The position numbers and the translations under genes were made by a program. Below are positions 26,016 through 34,084 of a stretch of DNA of 64,000 nucleotides, piece after piece. Below the pieces are notes generated by a model. That model was given only the letters and a program-made list of their open reading frames with translations. It ran no database searches and was not told the origin of the DNA. Each line of letters starts with the position of its first letter. The first letter of the stretch is position 1. Source of the stretch: Longimicrobium sp. (lineage in GTDB: Bacteria; Gemmatimonadota; Gemmatimonadetes; Longimicrobiales; Longimicrobiaceae); the NCBI GenBank assembly GCA_036377595.1, contig DASUYB010000089.1, positions 1 through 64,000 of the forward strand. The letters run 5' to 3'.

Positions 26016-26860
26016 CCGAGACGCTCGCCGCGGCCACGTACGAGGCCGCCGACCAGCTCCCCGCCGACGCGCGCGCGGCGCTGCGCGACCTGGTGCTGGC
26101 GCTGGCCGACAGCAAGCGCGTGCTGGGGCTGCGCTACAGCGACCGGATGCTGGGCTCGCCCACGCTCGAGGCGGGGATCGCCGCGTCGTCGATGGCCCAG
26201 GACGAGTGGGGGCACGCGCGGCTGACCTACGCGCTGCTGGGCGACCTGGGCGACGACCCCAAGGCGCTGGAGCACGAGCGCGACGCCGCCGAGTACCGCA
26301 GCATCGGCACGCTCGACGCCGACCTCGACGGGTGGAACGGGATGACGGCCGCCGGGCTGCTGATCGACATGGCGCTGACCGCGCAGTACGCGGCGCTGGT
26401 CGACAGCCGCTACACGCCCGTGCGCAACCGCGTGCAGAAGCTGCTGGACGAGGAGAAGTTCCACTTCCAGTACGCCGCCGGCTGGGCGCGCCGCATCGCC
26501 CAGGCACCGGAGCTGCGCGACGGGCTGGCCGCCGCGCTGGCGAAGGCGCTCCCCGAGGCGCTCCGCTGGCTGGGCCGCGACGACGCGCCGGGGATCCGCC
26601 GGCTGGTGGAGGAGGGGATCGTCCGCGACCTGCCGTCGGACCGGCGCTCGCGCTTCCTGGCGCGCGTCGGGCCGGTGCTGGAGGAGATCGGGATGGCCGG
26701 CGCGCTGGGCGTGGTCCGCGACGCGGGCGAGTGGACGTACGCCGGCGAGCTGGACTGGAGCGGGTGGGACGACGCCACGCGCCGCGCCGGCGGCTCGCTG
26801 GACGAGCAGACGGCGGCCCGCGCGCGCGGCGACAAGAACCGCGCCCTGCTGATGGACTGA
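26012..26860 (+). CDS. paaC: Phenylacetyl-CoA epoxygenase structural subunit PaaC
   Basis: 282 residues, with AGGAGG 5 bases before the ATG, which overlaps the paaB stop. This is a ferritin-like helical protein (LADSKRVLGLRYSDRMLGSP, SSMAQDEWGHARLTYALLGD, EEKFHFQYAAGWARR) that pairs with PaaA as the inactive partner subunit. It is followed 2 bases later by the zinc-ribbon gene. The epoxygenase reductase gene paaE is not present in this cluster. Confidence 0.93.
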   Translation: MTETLAAATYEAADQLPADARAALRDLVLALADSKRVLGLRYSDRMLGSPTLEAGIAASSMAQDEWGHARLTYALLGDLGDDPKALEHERDAAEYRSIGTLDADLDGWNGMTAAGLLIDMALTAQYAALVDSRYTPVRNRVQKLLDEEKFHFQYAAGWARRIAQAPELRDGLAAALAKALPEALRWLGRDDAPGIRRLVEEGIVRDLPSDRRSRFLARVGPVLEEIGMAGALGVVRDAGEWTYAGELDWSGWDDATRRAGGSLDEQTAARARGDKNRALLMD

Positions 26861-26862
26861 CG

Positions 26863-27054
26863 ATGGAGCCCGCCACCCGCGAGGCCGGCACCCCGCCGGA
26901 GCACGCCCCCTGCCCCTTCTGCGAGGGGACGGACACGCGGCTGCTCAACCCGTTCGGCGGGCAGCTGTCGATGGCACAGTACTGGTGCAATCGCTGCCGC
27001 ACCGGCTTCGAGTACATCAAGTGGGAAGACGACGGAGAGGGATTCGACTCCTGA
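26863..27054 (+). CDS. Zinc-ribbon protein equivalent to the C-terminal half of PaaD
   Basis: 63 residues. C17-x2-C20 (APCPFCEGTDT) and C42-x2-C45 (WCNRCRTGFEYIKW) form a zinc ribbon. The spacing and following aromatic residues match the C-terminal domain of canonical PaaD (CPxC...CxxC-x-F-x-Y). As the last gene of the operon, 2 bases after paaC, it looks like the second part of a split paaD whose DUF59 part is at 25189-25596. The two products presumably act together. Confidence 0.85.
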   Translation: MEPATREAGTPPEHAPCPFCEGTDTRLLNPFGGQLSMAQYWCNRCRTGFEYIKWEDDGEGFDS

Positions 27055-27077
27055 TCCGACACGAAATATCCAAGCAG

Positions 27078-27111
27078 CGGCCCGGCGGAGACCCTCTCCG
27101 CCGGGCCGTTT
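27078..27111 (+). terminator. Terminator of the paa operon
   Basis: CGGCCCGGCGGAG pairs perfectly with CTCCGCCGGGCCG (loop ACCCT), then TTTCG. Confidence 0.8.
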
Positions 27112-27114
27112 CGC

Positions 27115-27356
27115 ATTCATCTCACGTGCGCTCCGTTCACGCCACGGCCGGATCATCGGACAACCCTTCTCATCTATTCTACTTTAAATGACGGTAAATA
27201 TTGTTGTCTGAAGGATGGCTCAGATTGCATCTGTAGCAGCCACTCGTGGATGAATCCAACTGTTTCTACCGGTGAATGTGGCTGTTGATCGGAATTTATA
27301 CAGATAGAATGCACGGAGTCACCAAGCCGCGCGATGCCAATCAGTTGCAGACACAC
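27115..27356. other. Lower-GC spacer with one doubtful 60-codon frame
   Basis: This segment is visibly AT-richer than its neighbours. A minus-strand frame 27174-27356 (GTG start, no ribosome site) could be a gene remnant, but nothing in it is recognisable. Confidence 0.35.
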
Positions 27357-27385
27357 TTGCGGAAGTTGTACAGTGTCGCTATCCT
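27357..27385 (+). promoter_or_regulatory. Possible promoter of the GRAS gene
   Basis: TTGCGG (27357-27362), 17-base spacer and TATCCT (27380-27385), about 180 bases before the start at 27566. Confidence 0.4.
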
Positions 27386-27565
27386 GTACGCTGGATGTTG
27401 CGGCTGAATGGGTGCGGTCTACCCGATCCGCCGCTCCGCTGGTACCGGTTCGGCCTGCCCCGCCCCGCTGCCACGCAATCCCGCAGACAGATCATTCACT
27501 TTCCGCCCTCGCGTGTCCCCGGCTGGAGACGCGATGGGAGCCACACAACGTCCTAGGGAGAGACG

Positions 27566-29785
27566 ATGGACACTCGCAAGTACGCAACCCTGCTCTCGGT
27601 GGCCCAGGAAGCCCAGGCCGGACGCGAGGCCTCGGCGCGCGCGCTGCTCGACCGCGTGGTGAAGGAGCGCATGGACGCGGGGGGCGGCGCCGGCGACCTG
27701 CACTTCTACCTCTTCGCCCGCGCGCTGTCGAAGCGGCTGTCGTCGGAGAAGACGGAGGAGATCAACCTGTACCTGCGCCAGTTCCAGGACACGCAGATCT
27801 CCCTGTTCAACCTCCTCGCGCGCCATCTCCCCACCGTGGCGCTGACCGCGCCGCTGGCCAACCAGCTGCTGGCGCGCTTCGTGGGCGGCCACGAGGAGGT
27901 CACTATCTTCGACATCGGCATCGGCTCGGGGCACCAGGAGATCGCCATGCTGCGGCTCCTGGCCGCGCAGCACCGCCTCCCCCAGCGGCTGAACGTCGTG
28001 GCCGTCGAGCCCGACGCGGGGAGCCTGATCGAGGCGCAGATGGGGCTGTTCGAGGCCAGCGTGGAGCTGGGCTTCGAGCTGGAGTTCGTCCCCGTGCACA
28101 AGGTGGTGGAGGACATGACCGAGGCCGAGTGGGCCGAGCTGGCGGTGTTCGACTGCCCGCTGGTGGTGAACGCCTCGTTCGCGGCGCACCACATCCAGTG
28201 CACCGAGGGGTCGCGCCTGCGCGACCAGATCTTTTGCCGCATCCGCGAGCTGGACCCCAACGCGGTGGTGCTGGCCGAGCCCAGCTCCAACCACCACACC
28301 GCCAGCCTGGTCGAGCGCTTCAAGGCCTCCTGGCACCACTTCGGGCTGACCTTCCGGCTGATCGACGAGCTGGAGGTGGAGCCGCACGAGGCCGCGGCGA
28401 TGAAGATGTTCTTCGCGCGCGAGATCGAGGACATCGTGGCCAACGGCGAGGCCACGCGCTACGAGCGCCACGAGCCGGCGGAGGTCTGGGTGGAGCGCCT
28501 GCGCCGCGCCGGCTTCACCCCGTACGCCGACTTCGAGTTCGCGCGCGAGACGCGGCACGACCTGGTGCGCGTGGCCCCGCGCGAGGGCTACATCGGGCTC
28601 GATTACGCCGACGAGACGCTGGTGGCGGTGATCTGCGCCACCTCGGGTGTTCCCGCCGCCCCGCGCGTGCGCCGCGTCCACCGCGCCCGCGCGTTTACTC
28701 CATCCCGCTGCTCCGCCGGTCTCCAGGTTGGCCGCGGGGTTCCGAATCAGCCGCTTTGGCCGGAGCGGGACGAAGGGGACTGCATGGAAAGTAAATGGCT
28801 CCCGTACAAGGTGTTACACTTGACGGTAGCAGGTGCGCCCGGCATATTCCACGCTCTGTCCGTGACATCGGGTGCCGGAGCACGCTCCGGCGCCGAACGA
28901 AGCCCCCTCCCGCCTCCCTTGCGCGCGCGTCCGGTGCCGTCCCGGGCCGCCGCGGGCACCCCCCTCCGGGAAGCACGATCCTTCAGACAGGACGTACAGG
29001 ACCTTGAGCGACGACGTGCGCGTACCCGCAGACGCCACCGTGAGCGGTGGCAACATCCTTTCCATGCTGGCGGCGATGGGTCCGTTCCGGAAGCGCGGCG
29101 AGCAGATCCTGGAGGAGTACGGCATCCACGGCGTGGACGTGGAGAAATGGTATCCCCTTCCCGCCTACGTGCAGTCGCTGCGCACCATCGGGCAGAAGAT
29201 GGGGCCCAACACGCTGCTGCAGATCGGCAAGCAGATCCCCCACCACGTGCCGCTGCCGCCGGGGCTGGACACCTTCGAGAAGGTGCTGGCGTCGTTCGGG
29301 ATCGCCTTCGACATGAACCACCGCGGGATCACGCCCGGCGCGATCAGCTACCGGCTGCAGAGCGAGCGCTCGGCCGACATCACCACCGGCACGCCCTATC
29401 CATGCGAGTTCGACCGCGGCGTGATCCAGGGGTTCTTCCAGGTGCTGCTGAGCAAGCGGGTGACCGTGCAGCACGGCGACGGGGGATGCAAGAACGAAGG
29501 CGCGGCGACGTGCACGCATCACGTGGTGGTGCCGCTGGCATGACCGAAGTGCGTGAGTGCGTGAGTGCGGAAGTGCGAGGGTACGGATGTACGGAAGTGC
29601 TGAGTGCTGACGAAAATGGCCCTGCTCGCCGAGTGGCGAGCAGGGCCGTTTCCATTGCGCGCGGCGCCCTCTCCCTGGCGCTTCGCGCCTGTCCCTCCCC
29701 CAAAACCGACTGGGGGAGGGACCCGGGCTCGCTTCGCTCGCGGCGACTCAGCGCGGTCCGGGTGAGGGCCTACCGCAGGCGGTAG
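27566..29785 (+). CDS. Bacterial GRAS-family (methyltransferase-fold) protein; coding signal ends near 28690 but frame stays open to 29785
   Basis: Residues 1 to about 375 (27566-28690) match the GRAS family best known from plant transcription factors such as DELLA/SCARECROW. The VHIID-like core is VTIFDIGIGSGHQEIAML (from residue 112), followed by LNVVAVEP. Other matches are LVERF (RVER position), MKMFFAREIEDIVANGE (PFYRE/SAW-like), and YERHEPAEVWVERLRRAGF. The fold is a Rossmann methyltransferase; bacterial members may modify small molecules. The start has GGGAGAGAC upstream. Beyond about 28690 codon structure is lost, yet no in-frame stop occurs until 29785, crossing the next gene out of frame. 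Either a frameshift lies near 28650-28700 or the long read-through is real. Confidence 0.75.
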   Translation: MDTRKYATLLSVAQEAQAGREASARALLDRVVKERMDAGGGAGDLHFYLFARALSKRLSSEKTEEINLYLRQFQDTQISLFNLLARHLPTVALTAPLANQLLARFVGGHEEVTIFDIGIGSGHQEIAMLRLLAAQHRLPQRLNVVAVEPDAGSLIEAQMGLFEASVELGFELEFVPVHKVVEDMTEAEWAELAVFDCPLVVNASFAAHHIQCTEGSRLRDQIFCRIRELDPNAVVLAEPSSNHHTASLVERFKASWHHFGLTFRLIDELEVEPHEAAAMKMFFAREIEDIVANGEATRYERHEPAEVWVERLRRAGFTPYADFEFARETRHDLVRVAPREGYIGLDYADETLVAVICATSGVPAAPRVRRVHRARAFTPSRCSAGLQVGRGVPNQPLWPERDEGDCMESKWLPYKVLHLTVAGAPGIFHALSVTSGAGARSGAERSPLPPPLRARPVPSRAAAGTPLREARSFRQDVQDLERRRARTRRRHRERWQHPFHAGGDGSVPEARRADPGGVRHPRRGRGEMVSPSRLRAVAAHHRAEDGAQHAAADRQADPPPRAAAAGAGHLREGAGVVRDRLRHEPPRDHARRDQLPAAERALGRHHHRHALSMRVRPRRDPGVLPGAAEQAGDRAARRRGMQERRRGDVHASRGGAAGMTEVRECVSAEVRGYGCTEVLSADENGPARRVASRAVSIARGALSLALRACPSPKTDWGRDPGSLRSRRLSAVRVRAYRRR
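28820..28848 (+). promoter_or_regulatory. Promoter for the V4R-like gene
   Basis: TTGACG (28820-28825), 17-base spacer and CATATT (28843-28848), 155 bases before the start at 29004. Its position supports the GRAS coding region ending before this point. Confidence 0.6.
29004..29543 (+). CDS. Small V4R/heme-sensor-like protein
   Basis: 179 residues from a TTG (GACAGGACGTACAGGACC upstream); GTG codons at 29016 and 29040 are alternatives. The region GGNILSMLAAMGPFRKRGEQ to ISYRLQSER is alpha-helical. The C-terminal end QHGDGGCKNEGAATCTHHV, with two Cys and two His, resembles the metal-binding tail of V4R (4-vinyl-reductase-type) and related small-molecule sensor domains. This is pattern recognition, not a firm family assignment. 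It follows the GRAS gene on the same strand but has its own promoter. A strong terminator follows. Confidence 0.65.
   Translation: MSDDVRVPADATVSGGNILSMLAAMGPFRKRGEQILEEYGIHGVDVEKWYPLPAYVQSLRTIGQKMGPNTLLQIGKQIPHHVPLPPGLDTFEKVLASFGIAFDMNHRGITPGAISYRLQSERSADITTGTPYPCEFDRGVIQGFFQVLLSKRVTVQHGDGGCKNEGAATCTHHVVVPLA
29547..29610. repeat. AGTGCGTG/AGTGCTG word repeat
   Basis: A run of GAAGTGCGTGAGTGCG-type words without a clear complementary arm. It shares words with 16073-16163 and 35183-35215. Confidence 0.75.
29616..29652 (+). terminator. Terminator of the V4R-like gene
   Basis: TGGCCCTGCTCGCC pairs with GGCGAGCAGGGCCG, loop GAGT, then TTTCC. Confidence 0.8.
29666..29753. repeat. Dispersed repeat with CCCTCCCC stem, copy 2 (inverted)
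   Basis: This is the reverse complement of 23858-23945 with few differences over about 85 bases. Confidence 0.8.
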
Positions 29786-30759
29786 CTCAGCTCGAAGGTG
29801 CCGTAGGTGTGGGGCGTGGGCTGCGTCTCGTACTGGCGGGCCTGGGTGAGGGCGCGGTACTCCAGGGTGAGGCCGCCCAGCCGCGCGCCCGCGCCCACCT
29901 CGTACTGCCAGAGGAACGGGCGCCGCGCCACGCTGGGGCTGCCGCCCGCGCCGTCCAGGAACAGGTCGCGCGCCACGGCGTCCTCGCGCACGCGGGCGAT
30001 GGCGTACACCGACGCGGGGCCCGCGCGGCGGTCGGCGGCGCGGCTCCACGGGTGCGGCACGTTCCACCCCGCCCGCAGCGTGGCGCCCGCGTGCGCGCCC
30101 ACGTGCACGTTCCCGGCGTCGGCGCCCCACTCAGGCGCGAGGGTGGCGACTCGAACATCCCCCGAGCGCAGGTCGGCAAGGATGCGCGACTCGTCGTAGC
30201 GCACCACGATCCCCGGCTCGAAGCGGAGCTGGTTGTCCCATCCCTCCGGGTCCCAGAATCCCGCCAGCCGGTGCCAGCCGGTGTGGATCGCCTTTCCCAG
30301 CGAGGGCGGGCCGGTCACCCCGATCTCCACCCCCACCGAGCGGCGGCCGGCGGCGGTGAGGACGTTCCCCGTCGCCGACAGGTAGAGCCACCCCGCGTAC
30401 GGGCGCTCGCCGGGGACGGGCTCGGCGGCGTCGACGCGCGGGGTGAACAGCTTCTGCCCGAACGCGAAGGTGGTGCTGGTGCACGCGCTGTCGGCGGACT
30501 CGCCGCCGGAGCAGCGGGCGGAGCGCGGCGCCAGCTTCCCCGCCCACAGCGGCCCGCCGGCGATCTCCATCGACAGGTCCACGCCGTTGGTGTAGTCGTG
30601 GTCCGGCCGGCTGTCTACGGGGATCCAGAAGTCGTACGCGTCGTTGTCCAGCGACAGCCGGACGTCGCGCACCTGCGCCGACGCGGGCGCGGCGGCCAGC
30701 GCCAGCGCGAACGCGAGCACGGCACGGCCGGGGCCGCGTCTGTGTGAGCCTGCTTTCAT
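29770..30759 (-). CDS. LpxR-like lipid A deacylase (outer membrane)
   Basis: 329 residues from MKAGSHRRGPGRAVLAFALA, a signal peptide with cleavage after ASA. Conserved LpxR-type segments are present: SLDNDAYDFWIPVDSRPDHD with YTNGVDLS, PYAGWLYLSATGN, GKAIHTGWHR and a final beta strand ending FELSYRLR. Enzymes of this group are 12-stranded barrels that remove the 3'-acyloxyacyl group of lipid A. The Asn/Asp of LDND and the His of GKAIH are the likely catalytic positions. It converges on the V4R-like gene across two repeats. Confidence 0.82.
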   Translation of the reverse strand: MKAGSHRRGPGRAVLAFALALAAAPASAQVRDVRLSLDNDAYDFWIPVDSRPDHDYTNGVDLSMEIAGGPLWAGKLAPRSARCSGGESADSACTSTTFAFGQKLFTPRVDAAEPVPGERPYAGWLYLSATGNVLTAAGRRSVGVEIGVTGPPSLGKAIHTGWHRLAGFWDPEGWDNQLRFEPGIVVRYDESRILADLRSGDVRVATLAPEWGADAGNVHVGAHAGATLRAGWNVPHPWSRAADRRAGPASVYAIARVREDAVARDLFLDGAGGSPSVARRPFLWQYEVGAGARLGGLTLEYRALTQARQYETQPTPHTYGTFELSYRLR

Positions 30760-31088
30760 TCGGGGAACCTGCCTGGGGAACCGGTCCGGAGCCTCGGTCG
30801 CCGATGCGCGGAGGGGACGCGGATGCCGCGCTCGCATGGGGAGCGCGCGACAAAGGTAATGCATCTCCTCGCAACGACCAACCGCCTCACAGCGAACGCG
30901 CGTCGGCCGCAATCTCTGACGACACGCCATCTCACCATCACCCTCGGGCCAGGGATACGAGCGTCACGTCACGGTTGGATCTCCGTCTCACCATCTCCTG
31001 AACACGTCCGTGAAGTGCTTGCGTGGCATGGGGTTGGCAGAACAGAAGGGATCGGGAGACGAGGGGAACCGGACCAGGGGAGGAGACG
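30760..31088. other. Divergent spacer between LpxR-like and Rho_N-like genes
   Basis: 329 bases that must hold both promoters. No convincing -35/-10 pair was resolved. GGGGAGGAGACG at the right end is the ribosome site of the next gene. Confidence 0.4.
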
Positions 31089-31385
31089 ATGCCGAGAGGG
31101 TGGAGCAGCAAGGACGAGCGGATGTACGACCACATCAAGGACAGCAGCCGCGAGCGCGGGATGAGCGAGGACCGCGCGGAGGAGATCGCCGCGCGGACCG
31201 TGAACAAGCAGCGCCGCGAGGAAGGGCGCACGCCCAACCGGACCACGCAGGGCACCGGCAACCCCAACCGCGGCTACGAGGCGCGCAGCCGCGACGAGCT
31301 GTACAACATCGCGAAGGAGAAGGACATCCCCGGGCGCAGCAAGATGGACAAGGACGAGCTGATCCGCGCCATCCGCGGGAAGTAA
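31089..31385 (+). CDS. Small Rho_N-like (Rho termination factor N-terminal domain) protein
   Basis: 98 residues; GGAGGAGACG precedes the ATG, so the start is firm. The N-terminal half MPRGWSSKDERMYDHIKDSS resembles ChaB/plasmid-stabilisation-like small proteins. The C-terminal half has SRDELYNIAKEKDIPGRSK plus MDKDELIRAIRGK, the SAP/Rho_N helix-extended-loop-helix that binds single-stranded nucleic acid. It is very basic and acidic, without Cys. A nucleic-acid-binding role is inferred. A palindrome begins 11 bases after the stop. Confidence 0.75.
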   Translation: MPRGWSSKDERMYDHIKDSSRERGMSEDRAEEIAARTVNKQRREEGRTPNRTTQGTGNPNRGYEARSRDELYNIAKEKDIPGRSKMDKDELIRAIRGK

Positions 31386-31395
31386 CGGAAGATAG

Positions 31396-31460
31396 CTCAC
31401 ACGGAGGGAACGGAGGAAACGGAGGAGGTCTTTCCGTTCCCTCCGTTCCCTCCGTGTGAG
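31396..31460. repeat. Palindrome of CGGAGGAAA words (second copy)
   Basis: CTCACACGGAGGGAACGGAG is mirrored by CCGTTCCCTCCGTGTGAG. It is a near copy of 14301-14362. Confidence 0.88.
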
Positions 31461-31566
31461 ACTTCCAGGATCGCCTGACCGTGCGCGTTGCTCGCCCTTT
31501 CGCGCGGGCGTATCTTCGCATCCGTGCGCAGGATGAGCGCGCGAGCCACCCCGATCGACACGACCG

Positions 31567-32367
31567 ATGCCGTCCCAGATCGCGCCCGCCACCCTCGAAG
31601 GGTGGTACGCGCTGCACCAGATGTTCTCCATCGACTGGCCGCTGGGCAGCCGCGCCGCCGCCTTCGCCGACGAGGCGCGCGCGCTGTTCGAGCGGCTGAA
31701 CGCCTCCGCCGGCGAGGGATGGAGCGAGCCGGTCCGTCTCGTCGGCGCGAGCGGCGCCGACTTCATGTTCATCCACTTCCGCCCCACCCTCGACGCGCTG
31801 GCCGAGGTGCAGCGCACCATCGCCACCTCCGACGTGGGCCGCGCGCTGACGCTGGTCTACGAGTACCTCTCCGTCACCGAGGCGGGGCTGTACCACGCCA
31901 CGGCCGAGGCGGCGGGGCTGGGCGAGCCCGAGTCGGACGCCTTCAGGCAGCACCTCGCCACCGTCACGGCGGCCGAGGCCGGGTCGGCGCACGTGAAGAC
32001 GCGGCTCTTTCCGCAGGTGCCCGAGGGGATGCGCTACGTGTCGTTCTATCCCATGACGAAACGACGCGGCGCCGGGCAGAACTGGTACGCGCTCGACGTG
32101 CGCGAGCGCAGCCGGCTGATGCGCGACCACGGGATGACGGGGCGGCGCTACGCCGGGCGCGTGTTCCAGGTGATCACCGGCAGCATCGGGCTGGACGACT
32201 GGGAGTGGGGCGTGACGCTGTTCGCGCGCGACCCGCTGGACTTCAAGCGGCTGGTCACCGAGATGCGCTTCGACGAGGCCAGCGCGGTGTACGGCGAATT
32301 CGGCCGCTTCTTCACGGGCATCCGATTTGCTCCCCCGGAGTGGGGCGGCATGCTCGGCGCGGGCTGA
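31567..32367 (+). CDS. hemQ: HemQ/chlorite-dismutase-family coproheme decarboxylase
   Basis: 266 residues. The C-terminal half carries the family core: VSFYPMTKRRGAGQNWYALD, then RSRLMRDHGMTGRRYAGRV, QVITGSIGLDDWEWGVTLF and VYGEFGRFFTGIR. Y161 in FYPMTK fits the reactive tyrosine of coproheme decarboxylases. H188 in MRDHGMTG fits the proximal heme-ligand region. The enzyme converts coproheme to heme b in the coproporphyrin-dependent pathway. No other heme genes are adjacent. No ribosome site is evident before the ATG. Confidence 0.9.
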   Translation: MPSQIAPATLEGWYALHQMFSIDWPLGSRAAAFADEARALFERLNASAGEGWSEPVRLVGASGADFMFIHFRPTLDALAEVQRTIATSDVGRALTLVYEYLSVTEAGLYHATAEAAGLGEPESDAFRQHLATVTAAEAGSAHVKTRLFPQVPEGMRYVSFYPMTKRRGAGQNWYALDVRERSRLMRDHGMTGRRYAGRVFQVITGSIGLDDWEWGVTLFARDPLDFKRLVTEMRFDEASAVYGEFGRFFTGIRFAPPEWGGMLGAG

Positions 32368-32525
32368 ACGCCGCGCCCACGCGCCCTCCCGGACGGCCTC
32401 CAGACGCCCGGGCCCGGTCGGGGTCCGGGCGTTCCTGCGAGCCCCGGCCTCGCATCGACTCAGACGCGATCTCCACGGGTGCCCGTGCTGGCGTGGCACT
32501 CCGGACGCCCCGTATCTTGCGCCGC

Positions 32526-33308
32526 ATGGACCTGAACCGAAGCCTCACCGCGCTGGGCGCCGCCACGCTGCGCATGTTCGGCGGCGTGGGCGTGTTCAGC
32601 CGCTTCACCGCCGAGGCGTCGCGCTCCGCCGGCAACGTGCGCACCTGGGGCCCGCTGCTCGTCGGGCAGATGCGGCGCCTGGGGGTGGACTCGCTGCCCA
32701 TCGCCCTGTTCCTGTCCGCGTTCACGGGGATCGTGCTGGCGCTGCAGGCCAGCTACACCTTTACCGGGGCCGTGCCGCTGTACTTCGTGGGCACGCTGGT
32801 GGAGAAGACGATGGTGCTGGAGCTGGGCCCCGTACTCACCGGCCTGGCGCTGGCCGGCCGCATCGGCGCCAACATCGCCGCCGAGCTGGGAACGATGCGC
32901 GTGTCGGAGCAGATCGACGCGCTGGAGACGATGGCGTACGACCCGGTGGCCTACCTCGTCGTCCCACGCGTGCTGGCGGGGATGCTGATGTTTCCCATCA
33001 TCGTGATCTTCGCCAACCTGGTGGCCATCTTCTTCGGCCTCGTCACCAGCATGGCGCTACTGGAGATGAGCGCGCAGACCTTCATCCGCGGGCTGCGGCT
33101 CTTCTACCGGCACTTCGACATCATCTACTCGGTCATCAAGTCGTTCTCGTTCGGGTTCGTGATCACCCTGGTGGGGTGCTACCAGGGGTTCCACACGCGG
33201 GGCGGCGCCGAGGGCGTGGGGATCAGCACCACGCGCGCGGTGGTGATCTCGGGGATGCTGATCCTGGTGCTGGACGCCTTCTGGGCCGCCACGATCCTGA
33301 AACAGTGA
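32526..33308 (+). CDS. mlaE: MlaE-type ABC lipid-transport permease
   Basis: 260 residues, start MDLNRSLTALGAATLRMFGG. The MlaE/YrbE core is clear: LFLSAFTGIVLALQASYTF, ELGPVLTGLALAGRIGANIA, AELGTMRVSEQIDALETMAY and FVITLVGCYQGFHTRGGAEGV. It is the inner-membrane subunit of the Mla system that moves phospholipids between inner and outer membranes. Its stop overlaps the mlaF start (GTGA), and mlaF in turn overlaps mlaD, so the three are translationally coupled. Confidence 0.93.
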   Translation: MDLNRSLTALGAATLRMFGGVGVFSRFTAEASRSAGNVRTWGPLLVGQMRRLGVDSLPIALFLSAFTGIVLALQASYTFTGAVPLYFVGTLVEKTMVLELGPVLTGLALAGRIGANIAAELGTMRVSEQIDALETMAYDPVAYLVVPRVLAGMLMFPIIVIFANLVAIFFGLVTSMALLEMSAQTFIRGLRLFYRHFDIIYSVIKSFSFGFVITLVGCYQGFHTRGGAEGVGISTTRAVVISGMLILVLDAFWAATILKQ

Positions 33309-34084
33309 GCATCGAGCTGCGCGACGTCCATAAGGCGTTCGGCCCCAAGCGGGTGCTGCGCGGCCTGTCGCTGGACGTGGAGGAGGGCGAGACGGTGTCG
33401 CTGGTGGGCTTCTCGGGCGCGGGGAAGTCGGTGGCGCTCAAGCACATCAACGGCCTCCTCCGCCCCGACCGGGGCACGGTGTTCGTGGACGGGCAGGAGG
33501 TGCCGCGGCTGCCGCGCGAGGAGCTGTACCGGCTGCGGCTGAACATCGGCTACGTGTTCCAGTTCGCGGCGCTGTTCGACAGCATGACCGTGGCCGAGAA
33601 CATCATGATGGGGCTGGTGAAGAAGGGGGGCTTGAGCGAGGGGGAGATGCGCGAGCGGATCGCCCAGTCGCTGGCGCTGGTGGACCTCTCGGGCTACGAG
33701 GACCGCTTTCCCGCCGAGCTCTCGGGCGGGCAGCGCAAGCGCGCGGGGCTGGCGCGGGCCATCGCCTATCGCCCCAAGTACCTGCTGTACGACGAGCCGA
33801 CCAGCGGGCTGGACCCGGTGACCACCACGGTGATCGACCGGCTGATCATGCGGATGAAGGAGGAGCTGGGGGTCACCAGCCTGGTGATCACCCACGACAT
33901 GAAGAGCGCGTACTCCATCAGCGACCGCATCGCCATGCTCTACGAGGGGCGGGTGGTGGAGGTGGGCACGCCCGACGAGATCCGGAGCAGCGAAAACGAG
34001 ACGGTCCGGAGCTTCGTGGAGGGCCGCCCCGACCTGGCGCACGACGCCGAGCAGCCGCTGGAGCAGCCACGGAGGGATGCATGA
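33305..34084 (+). CDS. mlaF: MlaF-type ABC ATPase
   Basis: 259 residues from a GTG overlapping the mlaE stop. Walker A is GFSGAGKS (35-42), signature LSGGQRKRAGLARAIA, Walker B LLYDEPTSGLDP and H-loop VITHDMKSAY. The IGYVFQFAALFDSMTVAENI segment is typical of MlaF rather than importer ATPases. It powers phospholipid movement with MlaE and MlaD. Confidence 0.94.
   Translation: MSIELRDVHKAFGPKRVLRGLSLDVEEGETVSLVGFSGAGKSVALKHINGLLRPDRGTVFVDGQEVPRLPREELYRLRLNIGYVFQFAALFDSMTVAENIMMGLVKKGGLSEGEMRERIAQSLALVDLSGYEDRFPAELSGGQRKRAGLARAIAYRPKYLLYDEPTSGLDPVTTTVIDRLIMRMKEELGVTSLVITHDMKSAYSISDRIAMLYEGRVVEVGTPDEIRSSENETVRSFVEGRPDLAHDAEQPLEQPRRDA

Noticed and set aside
27174-27356. 60-codon minus-strand gene in the lower-GC spacer
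   Set aside because: GTG start without ribosome site and no recognisable domain; kept only as a doubtful frame in the spacer description.
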